A stretch of DNA of 64,000 nt from Muraenolepis orangiensis (GCA_027704905.1 CM051005.1:9380714-9444713), one strand, 5' to 3'; positions 45,606-58,984 are shown, counted from the stretch's first letter. Notes: a model not told the origin generated them from the sequence alone. Made by a program: numbers and translations.

Positions 45606-46909
45606 ATCCGAATCATACAATTCCCCGACATTGTATCTTGTGGCTCTATCTGGATATATCGCCATATAACAAAGGCGATTTTGTGTAGGAGCAGAGGTAT
45701 GCCTATGTATTTAATATAGGCAATTTATTTGATGGAGTTTGATTATTTCAATGTACCTTTTCATTTACGTGTTAATTTGTAGTGAGCAGCTGTATATTTC
45801 TAAAAGGGAATGCCTGTTATTCTTGTAATGAGTTGTCTTAAAATAAAAGTGCTTGTGGCATTGAGTTAAAACTGAATTTGTATAAAATACCGATATATAT
45901 CGTATATCGCGATGCAGCCTAAAAATACTGGGTTTTGGTCCGTATCGCCCAGCCCTACTTGGGACCAGTGCTTTTAATCATACACTTACTGTCATTATGT
46001 GGCTCTATTCGGATGAGAGATGGAGTGTGTGTGGGGGTCAGGACCAGTGCTTTTAATCACACCCGACATTATTAGCCTATTCCGCCCACTTTTCGAGACT
46101 TATATGCTCTCCTTGTCAAAGTGCAAACTGCAGACATACGCGCTACTCCTGAGAACATGAAACGAGGGACCTTCATCCATCCTTATCAGCCTCACACACG
46201 ACTTACGGAGGAGTTTGTCTTTGGGTAAATGGTGTAAACTGAGGTAGGGCTGTCTCTGTTTAGACGTTGAGCAGCCGGTACACTACAATAACAGAGAGGA
46301 GGGGAGGCGGCCACAGTTTGTCACGTATCTGGGGTGACTACCGTAAGTAAGAGTACACTGCTCTGCAATTTTTAAGGCTCCGGAATATGTGATATATTGA
46401 TATAGGCCTATTGTTTGCGGCATCACAACTCAACTACATCATACACAACTAGGAAGGTAATAAAACGATTGTTAACTGACTGACTTACGCTAACGACACT
46501 TATCTGTTATTCTATTCAGTGTCCAATAAAGACAGGCTGTCAGGGCAGGTGGTGAGAGCCTTGTGCTACACGACATTGAGGAAGAGTGAGACACCACACA
46601 GCTTAAGTGTAGGCAAGAAGCTGTGTAACGTTGTTCATCCTCGTTCAGTGGAGCATTATAGCTCAGTTTATTCCTAAAGACTCACCAACTTGAATGTTTG
46701 CCTGTCTCCCTGCACATTGGTCAGATCATTTGATCAAGTTAATAGGCATAAGGTGGGTGTTTGGGTGATCAGAAACATTTACATAAGTTAACACTGCTAA
46801 TATACACCATCTAAGGCATAATAGTTATCAAGTCAAGTCAAGTCAAGTCAAGTCAAGTTTATTGTCACTTCACAGTTTACACAAGTATTGTACAGTACAG
46901 TGTACAGTG

Positions 46910-47198
46910 TACAATAAATTACAACAAACAAGAAGTGGAAAATACACTGCATCAAAACATAAACTATACTTATTACAACAGATATTAGTATAGTTTATGT
47001 TTTGATGCAGTGTATTTTCCACTTCTTGTTTGTTGTAATTTATTGTAATTTTATAGTTCTGGTTGTGTTTTAGATAGGTCCCTTCGTTTTTAAAGTTTTT
47101 ATAACTGAATAAGTGTTTGTTTGCTATTGTATGAGCTGCTGGAAGACTGAATTTCCCTCGGGATTAATAAAGTATCTATCTATCTATCTATCTATCTA
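46910..47198. mobile_element. Nested foldback element, copy B
   Basis: Perfect 60-bp arms at 46910-46969 and 46988-47047, as in copy A. Confidence 0.75.
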
Positions 47199-47414
47199 CA
47201 CTCGGTACAGTACAGTGATGTGAAAATCTTATGTGCAATACCCGACGACAGACAGCAGTTATAAAAATAAGATAAAAATAGATAAAAATAGCGTAAAAAG
47301 TTAAAAAATAAAAATGCAATTTATAAAATGCTAAATATCGGCACAGAAAAGAGCAATATGTATATATAAATCAATGTGATCAAATATATTCTATATATAC
47401 CTTCTCATATGATG

Positions 47415-49772
47415 ACTGACTATCTCTAAGCCTATTTGTACGGCACTTGATACTGCGGTATCGCCTGCCTGACGGTAACAGTGAGTACAGTTCGTGGCTG
47501 GGGTGGGCAATGTCTTTTATGATTCTTTTGGCCTTGGCCACGCACCGCTGGTTGTAAATGTCCAGGAGGGAGGGGAGCTCACCTCCAACGATATACTGGG
47601 CCGTCCGCACCACCCTTTGAAGCGCTCTGCGCTCGAGTGCCGTGCAGTTCCCGTACCAGGCGGTGATACACCCTGTAAGAACACTCTCGATGGTGCCGTT
47701 ATAGAATGTTCTCAGGATGCGGGGGCCCATGCTGAATTTCTTCAGACGCCTGAGAAAATACAGGCGTTGTTGGGCCCTTTTCACCACGTGTGTGGTGTGC
47801 GTGGACCATGTGAGGTCCTCGGAGATGTGCACGCCGAGGAACTTGAAGCTGCTGACCCTCTCTACTGCAACACCGTCGATGGAGATAGGGCTGTGCTCTC
47901 CCCTCTGCTTCCTGAAGTCCACGATCAGCTCCTTGGTCTTCTTGACGTTGAGGGCGAGGCTGTTCTCCTGGCACCACTGCTCCAGCGATCCGACCTCCTC
48001 CCTGTAGGCTGTCTCGTCGTCGCCGGCGATCAGGCCCATCACTGTCGTGTCGTCAGCAAACTTGATGATGACGTTGGAGCTGTGCATAGCCATGCAGTCG
48101 TGGGTGTAGAGGGAGTAGAGGAGAGGGCTCAGCACGCATCCCTGGGGGGCTCCCGTGTTGAGGGTCAGTGGCTCTGAGGTGGTGCTGCCCATCCTCACCA
48201 CCTGGCGGCGGTCCGACAGGAGGTCCAGTATCCAGCTGCACATGGATGGGGGTACGCCTAGACCTCTCAGCTTGGTGTCGAGCTTGGCAGGAACTATCGT
48301 GTTGAACGCTGAGCTGTAGTCCACAAACAGCATTCGCACATAACAGTTCTTTCCCTCCAGGTGGGAAAGGGCAGTGTGGAGGGCCATGGCAATTGCGTCG
48401 TCCGTGGATCTATTTTGACGATATGCAAATTGCCATGGGTCCAGCGTGGCAGGTAACACGGAGCAAATAAAGTCCTTGACCAACCTCTCGAAGCATTTGC
48501 TAACGATCGAGGTGAGGGCTACAGGTCTATAGTCATTCAGGCATGTTACCTTGGTTGTTTAGGGACAGGCACGATGGTGGACATCTTGAAGACCGCGGGG
48601 ACAACAGCCTGGGACAGGGAGAGGTTGAAGATGTCTGCAAAGACTCCTGCCAACTGGTCTGCGCATGCTCTGAGGACGCGGCCCGGGATGTCGTCGGGGC
48701 CTGCCGCCTTACGGATGTTCAGCCGCTTAAGGTGCGGCGCACATCCGCTCCGAGATGCGCAGCTGGCTGGTCTCCTCAGGCGGCGCTGGCTTCGGCGGGC
48801 TGCCGTTTACGTCGAACTGAGCAAAAAAAGTATTTAGCTCTCCTGGGAGGGAGGTAGAGGAGTTCTCTACACAACTGGTTCTCCCTCTGAAGTTCGTTAT
48901 CGTCTGCAGCCCTGCCACATACCCCTCGCATCGTGGCTCTTGAATTTATCTTCCACTCTGTCCTTATACTCCCGCTTGGCAGTGACGATGGTCTTACGGA
49001 GGTCGTAACGGGCTCTCGTATATTCCTCCGTATTCCCGGAGCCAAAGGCGGCGTTACGCGCGTGTAGGGCAGCGCGAACATCGCCGTTAATCCACAGTTT
49101 CTGGTTGGCATATATCCGAACCGACTTGGTCGGAACAACGTCATCTATGCACTTCTTGATGAACCCGGTGACCGACGACGCGTACTCGTTGATGTTATTG
49201 TCCGAGGCAACGCGGAACATGTGCCAGTCAGCGTGATCAAAACAATCCTGCAGCGTAGAATCCGATTGGTCCGACCAGCATTGGACCTCCCTCACAGCGA
49301 TCGGTTTGCTCTGCCTATAGACGGGGAGCAGCTGGATAGAGCGGTGGTCTGATTTGCCATTATGTGTTGCTCGTTATGTGTTGGTAGAACTTCGGGAGAA
49401 CCTTCTTCAGGTTCGCCTTGTTGAAGTCCCCCGCCACGATGAGAGCAGCCTCGGGGTGTGCCGACTCCTGTTCGCTGATACAGTTACTGTACAGTTCCTT
49501 CAGTGCTGTGTCCGTGTTGGCTTGTGGGGGAATGTAAACAGCGGTCACTCCCGAGGTAGCCAGTGTGGACGGCACATAAGCATCAGGTACTCCAGGTCCG
49601 GGGAACAGGAACACTTGAGGGGATGTACATGACTTTGGTTGCACCAAGATCTATTTATCATGAGACATACCCCCCCTCCGCGATCTTTACCGGAGAGAGC
49701 CTTTGATCTGTCCGCTCGGTGGACGGAAAATCCCGTCGGCTCGATAGCTGCGTCGGTAACCCCCTCCGACAT
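47415..49772 (-). pseudogene. APE endonuclease and reverse transcriptase, copy B
   Basis: The RT frame is open from 48483 down to about 47380 (367 codons) and spans SSAFNT, GAPQGCVLSP and FADD; copy A is broken in this stretch. A one-base loss near 48555 (copy A has the extra G) breaks it upstream, and the endonuclease part shares the frameshift of copy A. So the two copies are disabled at different places within the RT. Confidence 0.8.
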
Positions 49773-50243
49773 CCATGTCTCTGTAAGGCAGATGATACAA
49801 TTGTCCTTAGTTTCCCGGTGGAATTGAATACGAGCCTGTAGCTCGCTTAACTTATTATCCAGAGACTGTACATTAGCCAGTAGAATGGTGGGTAGTGGGG
49901 GGCGATCGGATCAACATCTCAGCCTGACTAGCACTCCGGCTCGCTTCCCTCGCTTCTTCCTGCGACGCTTGCGTGTAATCGTGCCCAAGATGGTCGGAGA
50001 TAATCCAGCTGTGACTTCTGGCGGGACGTCCGAGTCGAAAGAATGACTCAGACGTTATTGACAAGGAAGGTTATTGAAGTTTGTTTGAATAGGGAGAGAA
50101 TGTAAAGCTAAGCATTTAGGAGGGTAGGCATCGTCTAGGAGCATGGTTCAGGAACAATAACAAATGTTCTACTCATAATAACCTACTTGCTCTTTTCCAT
50201 GAAGCAGAGGGTATATTTCTAATTGTTTTTTCTTTCTTCTTAG

Positions 50244-50426
50244 ATTACGCTTCGTGATTCATCGCCAGTGGTGTTGACGCACAGCCGATGCTGCAATCAC
50301 ATCGTGGCATTGCTGTTCCAAACAGTTGTGCAACGAATATACATGGATCCACAAGTGCAAAGATCAATTAGAGAAAAAGCTGACCCTTTATTGTCTACAT
50401 ATACATGCCAAGATACCCCTCTTTGA
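50244..50426 (+). pseudogene. SWIM-type zinc-finger-like exon fragment, copy B
   Basis: Counterpart of 16354-16536; same open frame and stop. Confidence 0.35.
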
Positions 50427-50681
50427 GAAATGAACATGAGCAAAACCCAGGTTCTTCAATGAAAGATTGGAATGCCAAAATGTTTTGTTTTTTTATTACA
50501 GTTCATTTTTCAATTTTACAGATTTTCTTGCCAATATGTTACAATATTTCAATATGATATATGTGCAATATGTTACAATGTTCATTTTTACAAATCTATA
50601 CAAATGACTTCATTCAACAGTTTGCTTACATTGATAATGTTTCTGTACATAAGATTTAAAGAATGTGATCTGCCACTGGAA

Positions 50682-51354
50682 TAAACATTTACATTTACAT
50701 TTACATTTAGGGCATTTGGCAGACGCTTTTATCCAAAGCGACTTACAAGGTGTACATTAGTTGAAGCAGACAATAGCATAACACTGGGGTACGTAAACAT
50801 AAAAATACAGTAGTTCACAAGTATTCATTTTAACAAGATGAATAACACAATTTCGTACTGCTAGGTACCTGCTTAAGTAGCTGTGATAAGAGCGTGTTAT
50901 CAACATTAAGGATATACACTTGCTAACATATACAACATGCTAAGAGCTATTAATGTCAGGACTTAAGCAAGTTTAGGGGTTTCACGAAGGAGAAGGAGGG
51001 TTCAAGGAGAGTCCAGGTGGACTCTGAACAGGTGGGTCTTGAGTCTCTTGCAGAAGCTGGCGAGGGACTCTGCCGTCCTGACATGAGACGGGAGTTCATT
51101 CCACCACTGTGGAGCCAGAGCCGTGAAGAGCTGGGTTTTGGACGAGCGATGTTTGGTTGACATTAGTGAAGGTCGAACAAGTCGCCTGGCAGAAGTTGAG
51201 CGGAGCGCTCTGGCTGGGATGTAGGGTTTGACCAACGCCTGGAGGTAGGCTGGGGCAGTTCCATTGACTGCCCTAAAGGTCAGCACCAGAGTCTTGAATT
51301 TGATGCGAGCATTTACCGGAAGCCAGTGGAGATCGCGGAAGAGAGGGGTCAAAA
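50682..51354 (-). mobile_element. L2-like LINE 3' end, copy B
   Basis: Counterpart of 16793-17465, with the ORF C-terminus at 51352-51002. Confidence 0.8.
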
Positions 51355-51428
51355 TTCACTAAATGAAATGACAAAAACCTGGTGTTGAACCAATGCTTTA
51401 CTTAACCCATGCCTTAACTAATGCCTTG

Positions 51429-52239
51429 TTTTGGTAGTTTGACAACAGGCCTGCCACTGTAAACGTCAATAAGCCCTTTCATGGTGCAGTGAGATTTGTA
51501 GGTAAGTGACATCTCACTTTGCAGGAGTGGTGAGGATGGTGTCTGACACTTGAGCTCAGTGCAGTCCAAGATGACCTAGGTGTCTGGGAAATCTCCGAAT
51601 TCCTCAGGGAGGTAAGCTTGCACTTCTGCAGGTGTGAGCCAGATGCATTGAGACCCCAGTGCAGTGGCTAGAAAACATGTCCATGTTGCAATAATGCGGC
51701 TCACTGTGGACTGGTGTATGTTGAATCGATGCGCCGGGTCCCTCTCCTTCATACCAACCGACAGTAAAACGAGGAAAAGAAAGAACTCGTTGATTGGCTG
51801 GAGCAGCTGTCTCTGGAAGGTTAAAAACAGGTTACTGCTTTAAGTTATAAACTAGTAAGGCTGTGCTCTTGTTTGGCTAAATGTTTTATAATGGTTATGT
51901 GTACCATACCATGTACCATAACTAACTACCTTACTGATGTTTACTTTGGTCGATGTCAAACAGTTAGCTGAATAGCACAACTTCGGTCTAACGTTACCTG
52001 GTATAGAATTGGATGTCCGCGTCGGGGTCTTCTCAGGTCAGGATGGGTTGGAAATCCCGTTACATTTCGTTGATGCCGAACAAAGTGGAACACAACAATG
52101 TTCGAAGTATTTCTTCTCCTGTTTTTGAAAACGCATTTTCTTATGGGAATTCATGGCGAAATATTACCTCAGGAGCTGTAGCTTTGCTAGTTGGAAGTAA
52201 ACAAATACACCGGAACAGGCTGAACCGCATTATTTGAAG
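51429..52239 (-). pseudogene. THAP / DDE transposase relic, copy B
   Basis: Counterpart of 17540-18350. Confidence 0.6.
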
Positions 52240-52619
52240 CCGGAAGTACTTCACACAGCTTAGTGCATATAGCCCATTTTCCTAGCTTATTTTAGCTTCT
52301 GAAGAAACACCGGAAACGTCCATCACTCTAACCTCGTACCCCAGAACCATTGAAGCGGACACAAACGTTCCGCCTCACTACTCACTGTATTATCAACCCC
52401 CGAAATTAAAAAAAACAAATGTACAAAATAAATGCATTTGTCTCAATAATCTCAAAATAATGTGGTCACACATCCCAGGAGTGCCACACCAACACTCTAA
52501 TTATCTAAAGGGTGGGGTACATGGGAACACTTTAACACATGAATACACACTTCTAAAATTTACCCAAATATATGTATTATTCATATGAAATACACATGCA
52601 TTTTCTTGATTTACACCAG

Positions 52620-52755
52620 TTACGCACGCTTCTTCCCCGTTTCCCCGGTTGGAGCACAGTTAATATGTGTATCCGAGGATCGGACGATAAAAGATGTGAA
52701 CACGAAAAATTGCCCCAGAATCCTGGACTTGAAATGCGCCAGATTTCCATCACAA
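52620..52755 (+). other. Exon-like segment, unrecognised, copy B
   Basis: Counterpart of 18731-18866 with the same acceptor-like and GTGAGT edges. Confidence 0.35.
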
Positions 52756-52756
52756 G

Positions 52757-53299
52757 TGAGTCAGACAGATGTTAGACATATTTTAACCACTACCCACTTT
52801 AGTTTGGTTCCTTTTGTTGAAGTGGAATGAAACTGCAGCGAAGTTCTGGGAGCTCTGAGATGAGTTGTTCAACCTTAAAAAAGCAACTAAAAATAAATCT
52901 CTTCTGGGAACACCTTAACAAATGACTTGCATTTTTCACGACAAGATAAGGATTAGTCGATACTCACTTAGAAGGGTGTGGATTAAGTAAATAACAACGA
53001 GACACCCGCCGTGGTTCATTCATTTAGATATAGATAATTCCCATAGATATTCTTCACTAGTATGTACTTACATTCAGTAGTTGCTCCGATATTGATGTGC
53101 TGGAAGTCCAAATGGGTATGCGTCTCTTAAATGACTCAATGTAACGTGAAAGTAAAGATCTACTGCCAGCTATAAGATCAGGCAGCAGGAAATAGGAGTT
53201 GCCTCTGAGATAAGTCAGCACACGTGGTTTCCAAGAAACCACTGTTGGAGGAAAGGAAATGCTGGTACAGCAGCAAGTGGCCCTAGGCCACTAAGAATG
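52757..53299 (-). promoter_or_regulatory. Inverted IRG promoter, copy B
   Basis: Counterpart of 18868-19410; GAS core at 53229-53237. Confidence 0.7.
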
Positions 53300-54129
53300 A
53301 ACTACGAGTCTCTTCTTCCTGAGGAGACTGAGGAAAGCCCACCTGTCACCTCAGATTCTGGTAAACTTTTACCGGAAAGCGCTGCAGAGGGTGGTGAAAA
53401 CCGCCCAACACATCTTTGGACTACCCCTCCCTGCAATAAACACTACCCACCACAAACGGTGTCTAAGGAAGGCACAAAAAATAGTGGATGACCCCTCTCA
53501 CCCCAACCATGGACTGTTTGCCCTCCTCCCCTCCAGAAGGCGCTATAGAAACCTCTGTTCCAAGTCAAGCAGGCTTAGGAACAGCTTCTTCCCCTCAGCT
53601 GTCATCTCCCTGAACTCTGCACCATGAAGACAGCCCCCCCCCCCCCCCCCTGCTGCCACACCTCTGCTGTCCCCCACCGGCTGACCCCCCTCTGCTGCCC
53701 CCCCCCCCCCCCTGCTGCCGCCCCCACCCCTGCCCCACACCTTCAATAATCACCACCAATGTCTCTGACTAACTGTAAAAAAACAAAGAAAAAAAACAAA
53801 ACTGTAAAAACAAACTGTATCACAACTACCTTCCTCTCTATAGTTTACATATGTATTACTAAGATACCTGTTTACTGTACCTGCCATATATATTTAAATC
53901 GGTTGATAGAACTGCTCCTACTCTTGTATATATATATACATTTATATATGCCATACATTTATATATGCTCACCTAGACTGTCTTTTAACCTGTACATTTT
54001 AACTATAACTTATATTTCCATGCACTTTACTGCAACATTTGCACTCTGGTTAGATGCTAAATTATTTTCGCTGTACTGTACTTGTGCTGTACAATGACAA
54101 TACATTTGAATCTAATCTAATCTAATCTA
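53300..54129 (+). mobile_element. 5'-truncated LINE 3' end, copy B
   Basis: Counterpart of 19411-20236; the two C-runs differ in length from copy A. Confidence 0.75.
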
Positions 54130-54638
54130 GTGGTGTGTCCTTAGCGAACAAACGAGTCTTAACGAACAAGTCTTTTCAGTGAACGAGAACAACTCATTCA
54201 TTCCCATCTTCCATCTCGTTCGTTCGGTACTTTGTTGGCTTTTTTAAATTATTGGTTTCACAGCAGACTTATTAAAGTGCCTTGCGGGCAGGATCGCTCC
54301 GCGGTGGAGTGATTAGACTGTGAGTGCACTCATAGGGAGGGCTGTAGCCCAAAGAGTGAAATTAGGCTTTCTTTTTGGTCGAGCTAGGCATCTGAGTCAT
54401 CGAGGAGGTGGGATAACTGTTCTGAATCCACCACTCTTGTTTGTTGACTCGTTCAACGAACGAGTCGTTCAACGAACGAGTTGGCAAGAGACTCGTTCAA
54501 CAAACGAGTCTCTTGTTACTGGTGGTCCGGTCTGTTGGGTGGAATGCTCTCTGTTCTCGGGAATATTATTTTGAATTGTATCTTATTTCAGCAGTTTTTA
54601 TTAATAATTGATTAATAATAAATTCATTATTATATTAT
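54130..54638. mobile_element. Possible hAT-like element with ACGAGTC repeats, copy B
   Basis: Counterpart of 20237-20745. Confidence 0.4.
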
Positions 54639-55223
54639 ATATATTAGATTAGATTCAAATGTATTGTCATTGCACAGCACAAGTACAGTAAAGCCAAAAT
54701 CAGCTGGCATCCAACTTGAATTTCTGTGGTGATTGGTAGAGTGCAAAAATAAATTTGAATATTTTGAATATATTTTTAAATATGTTGTGCTTTCAAGTGT
54801 TTTGGAATTTTTGGAAGGAAAAAATAAACAAAATAACGTTTTCTCTCAAATCCAAAGTCTGAACTTGGAGTGGGAACGGGAGTCGAGACACGCCAGAGGT
54901 GAGGGACGGAGTCACAACTCACTCACAAACTCTGTCACTGACGGATGGGCTGTTTGTGGTTTTAAACAAACGAGCCTAAGTACTAGGTACAAGATACAAA
55001 ATACAAGATATTTTATTGGCCATTTGTAACAAATACATAGGAATGCTTACTCCCCATTCCCTCAGTATACATCTTTAAAACAACACCATAAAAATAAAAA
55101 TAATATATACAATAAAAAGAAACAGAAAAGAGCAGCAAAGTTGACCTAACAAACAGGTGCATGCATACAGAACATGGCTGCCATTTCCTCAATGCGCTCT
55201 CAATTCCACGCATTCAGACTCAC

Positions 55224-55337
55224 GTGACGATGGCGTTGGGGTTCTTCTCCACGGCGTAGATCTTCAGCTTCCTGTCGGTGTGGTGTGCGGCACTCAGGGC
55301 GGCGTTGACCAGCGGACCGCGGCCCACCATCAGCACC
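55224..55337 (-). pseudogene. prmt5: Orphan prmt5-like exon, copy B
   Basis: Identical to copy A, with the same in-frame loss in SAM motif I and intact acceptor and donor. Confidence 0.8.
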
Positions 55338-55442
55338 CTGTGGGCGGGACCAAGTTAGTTAGGGGAGGAGCCAATCGGAAACGGATGTCATTAACGTTCT
55401 ATTCTGGTGACCATGTTAGTTGTTGTGGTCGTCGTGGCGATT

Positions 55443-56120
55443 TGTTACGACCAAACATTTTTATTATGCAATGTCATGTGTCCGCTCTGTTCTGTCCATG
55501 TTTGTCTCCCACAGGTGTTAGTCAATCATCTATTGTACCTGCCCCGTCGTCCAATCAGAGGACCATCTGTCCCCTTAATATGTGATGTCTTTTTGTTTGA
55601 GTTGAGGGTAGAGAGTAGACAGAGGGTTGCTTTGCTGTCCGGCAGTGTATTTGGGATTTGCGGGATTTGCGTTTGAGTTGACAGATTAGAGATATGAGAT
55701 TAGAGATTTTAGATCTGACATCCGTGACTTGAGAAGTCTAGATAGGTTTAGATAGTTGTTATAGTGTTGTATACCTACTGAGGAGACAGATTATAATTAG
55801 TTGCTTTTGTGAAAGCTCTGAATGTGGTACATTATGTATTTTCCAGGAGAAAGGTTACAGGTATGCAGCCCATGGGATACACTGCATCACACAGCGTTAC
55901 CCGTTAATATAAACACTAGTTTAGGAGCGGGTGCTGTCCTATGCATTTCATTAGTCCGTTTTCAATAGGCAGTTTAGTTTGTTTTAATATTTTCTGTCCC
56001 CCCCTGTCCCCGACTACGTCTCTGCCTGTCCCTGTCTGTGTGTGATATTTATTGCAATAAATTCCACTACCTGCCTTTGGTCTGTGTGCAGATCTTGGAT
56101 CCAAACCTAAACCCGTGACA
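55443..56120 (+). mobile_element. Ty3/gypsy 5' LTR, copy B
   Basis: Counterpart of 21550-22227, with a few substitutions near 55820-55940. Confidence 0.65.
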
Positions 56121-56135
56121 GAACAATCTGGCCAC

Positions 56136-57378
56136 GATGGACCCAGCGCACACCCCCACACCGGAGGACTGCCTCAAGAGGGCTGAGGACGCCCTCTCTC
56201 ATCACAGCGGTCACCTGTCGGCGCTGGCCCAGTCGATCGTGGCACTAGAGCAGACGGTTGCTCGTCACGCGGATCCAGCAGCGTGAGGAGACCCTGACTC
56301 CGCCGCGTGCTTCAGCCGATGTTCCCACCTCCGCTCCACCCGCACCGCCCGCTTCAGCGCCGGAGCCACGGGATCAGATCCCTGGATAGGGACTCCGGAG
56401 CGCTATGCTGGAGATGCGGAGGGCTGTAACCCCTTCATCACCAACTGTTCCATCCTGTTCGCCCTGCACCTGCACACCTTCGCCTCCGAGGCTGCGAGGG
56501 TGGCATTTACCGTCAACCACCTGACCGGTAGAGCGCGGTTGTGGGGAACAGCTGGGAGCGACAGACGCCGGCTTGTGCGTCTTTCCGGGAGTTTTCCGTG
56601 GAGCTACGGAGGGTCTTCAGAGCCGTTCCGCTGGGCCCTGAGTCCTCAAAGGGACTTTCCAAATTGTGTCAGGGTACCCGCTCGGTCATAGACTCCCGAA
56701 CCCGGGCTCGTCTGATCGACTGGAACGTGGCAGCGCAGTGTGACGTGTTTCTCGCGGGTCTGGCCGACTACGTCAAGGACGAGTTGGTTCCGTTTGATCT
56801 ACCCGCGTCGCTCGAGTGCGAGTTCCATTCCTCCTCCGTCTCGTTCCTGGGGTATATTGTGGGACAAGGGGCCGTGCAGATGGACCCATCCAAGGTTTCC
56901 GCGGTTACATCCTGGCCTGCTCCTGAGTCCCGCAAGCAGCTGCAACGCTTCCTCGGGTACGCAAACTTTTATCAGAGGTTCATCCACGGCTACAGCACAG
57001 TAGCTGCTCCACACTCGGCTCTCACCTCCACCAAGGTCTCGTTCCAGTGATCTTTCTCGGTGGAGAAGGCCTTCCAAGGACTCAAGGCTCGATTTACCTC
57101 CGCTCCCATCCTCCTTGTCCCGGATCCTGAGAGACAGTTTGTGGTGGAGGTGGACGCCTCCGACATAGGGGTAGGGGCCATCCTGTCTCAGCGGTCTGCC
57201 GACGACCAGAAGCTCCACCGTTTTTGTCTCGGCGACTAACACTGGCGGAGAGAAATTACGACATTGGGAATTGCTCTTAGCGGTGAAGTTGTCCTTGGAA
57301 GAATGGCGCCACTGGCTTGAAGGGACCAAGTTGCCCTTCCTGGTTTGGGCTGACCACAAGAACCTGGAGTACATCCAG
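56136..57378 (+). pseudogene. Ty3/gypsy gag joined to RT/RNase H fragment, copy B
   Basis: Same gag start and breaks as copy A, but the gag-RT junction has lost 48 bp more. It keeps RNase H up to HKNLEYIQ and then ends at the duplication edge. Integrase and chromodomain are absent in this copy. Confidence 0.8.
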
Positions 57379-57397
57379 ACCATCCGGGAACCCAGAA

Positions 57398-58528
57398 ATG
57401 GGGCACGGGACACCGTCCGAGTTACGCAGGATTGTAACGGAACAAGCCATCGAGCTTACCCAACTGCAGGCCGAACTGGGAAAGGCTTTTCCCTCGGTCC
57501 AGTCCCAGATTGCGGTGCTGGAGAACACGTCGCAGACTACCGTCAGTACGGTCACCAGTCTCACCGCCAAGGTGGATGCTGTGTCCGGAGCCCTAGCGTC
57601 CATCCAGCGATCTCTGGACGCGTTAGCAGTCAGCACCTATCCAGCCCCAGGTTCCGGTCCGGGAACCAGTTCGTCCTACGTCCCAGCTGGCCCCGATGTC
57701 CCCGCAGGGTCAGTCGGTTGCGCCGAGCCCAGCTTGGTTAGCCCCAGATCGTTCGGGGGCGATTTGAACCAGTGCCGTGGGTTCATTGCTCAGTGTGAGT
57801 TGCTGTTCACACATCAGCCGTCCAAGTATTCCTCGGGTGGGGCCAGGATTGCTTTTGTGATGTCCCTCCTTGCCGACAGAGCTCTCAGCTGGGCGATAGC
57901 CGCGGTGAACAGCGACGGGGGTTATGCCACCGATTACCCCCTGTTCAAGCGAGAGTTTTGCGCGGTCTTTGACCATCCATTGGACGGGCTGGATTCTGCA
58001 ATCCGGCTGCTAGTTTGCCGTCAGGGGTCTCGCTCGGTGGCCGATTTCACGGTGGAGTTCCGGATCCTTGCAATGGAGAGTGGTTGGGACGATAGAGCAC
58101 TCCTCTGTCTCTATCGCAAGGGCTTGAGCGACGCCGTCAAGGACCTCATCGTTCGAGACAGCCCGGAGACGCTGAGAGAGTTAATCACCCTGGCTCTCCA
58201 AATGGACTCACGGCTGCGTGAACGCCGTTTGGACCGAGCCCAGCGTTCGTTCCTTTGCCCGGCTCCCAGTCGCTCTGCCTCGGCGACCGCCACCCAGTCC
58301 GCGGCGGGCTTGGCCACGCCCCCTTTTCAGCACGCGCTGTCTGTTGACAGGTCGACGTCCGGGCCCGGAGAGCCCATGGAGATTGGCCGATCCCACCTTT
58401 CGCCAGTAAGGGGCATACGGGTGAGCAAGACATCCCTTTCCCCGCCCCATAGTACGTTAAATCGTCTTTTTCCGGCCACCTTAGCCTGGGGTACGGAGAC
58501 CTTGTCGGACCTTGTCATGTATCACTGA
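57398..58528 (+). CDS. Ty3/gypsy gag of a second family, 3'-truncated but open
   Basis: ATG at 57398 (MGHGTPSELRRIV) gives 376 codons without interruption. A capsid-like region of the gypsy/PEG10 Gag type is visible near residues 115-260: SPRSFGGDLNQCRGFIAQCE, QPSKYSSGGARIAFVMSLL, FKREFCAVFDHP and WDDRALLCLYRKGLSDAVKD. The Pro/Ser-rich tail is cut before any zinc knuckle, and the last three codons come from the IRG-flank minisatellite at 58517. No LTR, protease or pol follows. It is open but is probably a fragment caught in a rearrangement. Confidence 0.75.
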   Translation: MGHGTPSELRRIVTEQAIELTQLQAELGKAFPSVQSQIAVLENTSQTTVSTVTSLTAKVDAVSGALASIQRSLDALAVSTYPAPGSGPGTSSSYVPAGPDVPAGSVGCAEPSLVSPRSFGGDLNQCRGFIAQCELLFTHQPSKYSSGGARIAFVMSLLADRALSWAIAAVNSDGGYATDYPLFKREFCAVFDHPLDGLDSAIRLLVCRQGSRSVADFTVEFRILAMESGWDDRALLCLYRKGLSDAVKDLIVRDSPETLRELITLALQMDSRLRERRLDRAQRSFLCPAPSRSASATATQSAAGLATPPFQHALSVDRSTSGPGEPMEIGRSHLSPVRGIRVSKTSLSPPHSTLNRLFPATLAWGTETLSDLVMYH

Positions 58529-58960
58529 GAATGGCCATCATAGAGTCCTTGAAAACTGAATTTGTAAATTTAAGTGATTTTTGCAGATTGTTCCAGTCTG
58601 GCTGCAGCAGACCGGAAAGTCGACCGACGGAGTAAATGACTGTTTATATAGCGCTGTTTCTGACCTGTTGCCACTCAAAGCGCTTTACAATGTGTGCCTA
58701 TCATTTACCAGGGGGCAGACCAAGGTCTGATTGATAGAGTAGAATGAACCAGTGAATATTAAGACCAGTGTGAAAAGATGGCCAGGAGGGCGTTTTGAAA
58801 GGGTTATCTGTAGACAACACAAGGGACACTTCAGGGACACTTCAGTCAATCTTTGACACGTAAGACACTTACGTGTCTAAGGATAATGGTAAATTATGTA
58901 TAGGCTCAATACTATAGCATACGGTCTCAACTGTTGACAATGTTTTCATTTATATATTAA
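58517..58960. repeat. Partial minisatellite unit, dispersed repeat and spacer
   Basis: 58517-58557 is one unit of the 42-45 bp minisatellite. 58632-58735 is the TATATAGCGCT repeat. A direct repeat GGGACACTTCAG lies near 58824-58842. This is the usual left part of an IRG unit. Confidence 0.6.
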
Positions 58961-58984
58961 ATATAATATTAGATATTATATACT

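Larger units (their letters stand above)
46828..50080 (-). mobile_element. APE-type LINE, minus strand, copy B
   Basis: Counterpart of 12961-16190. The interval 47397-49307 differs from copy A by many substitutions and several indels. Confidence 0.85.
33872..57378 (+). repeat. Segmental tandem duplication, copy B
   Basis: Direct repeat of 1-23533. Identity ends at 57378 inside the gypsy RNase H region, where a different gypsy gag begins. Copy B lacks 48 bp at the gag-RT junction and differs strongly in the LINE at about 47397-49307. Confidence 0.95.
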
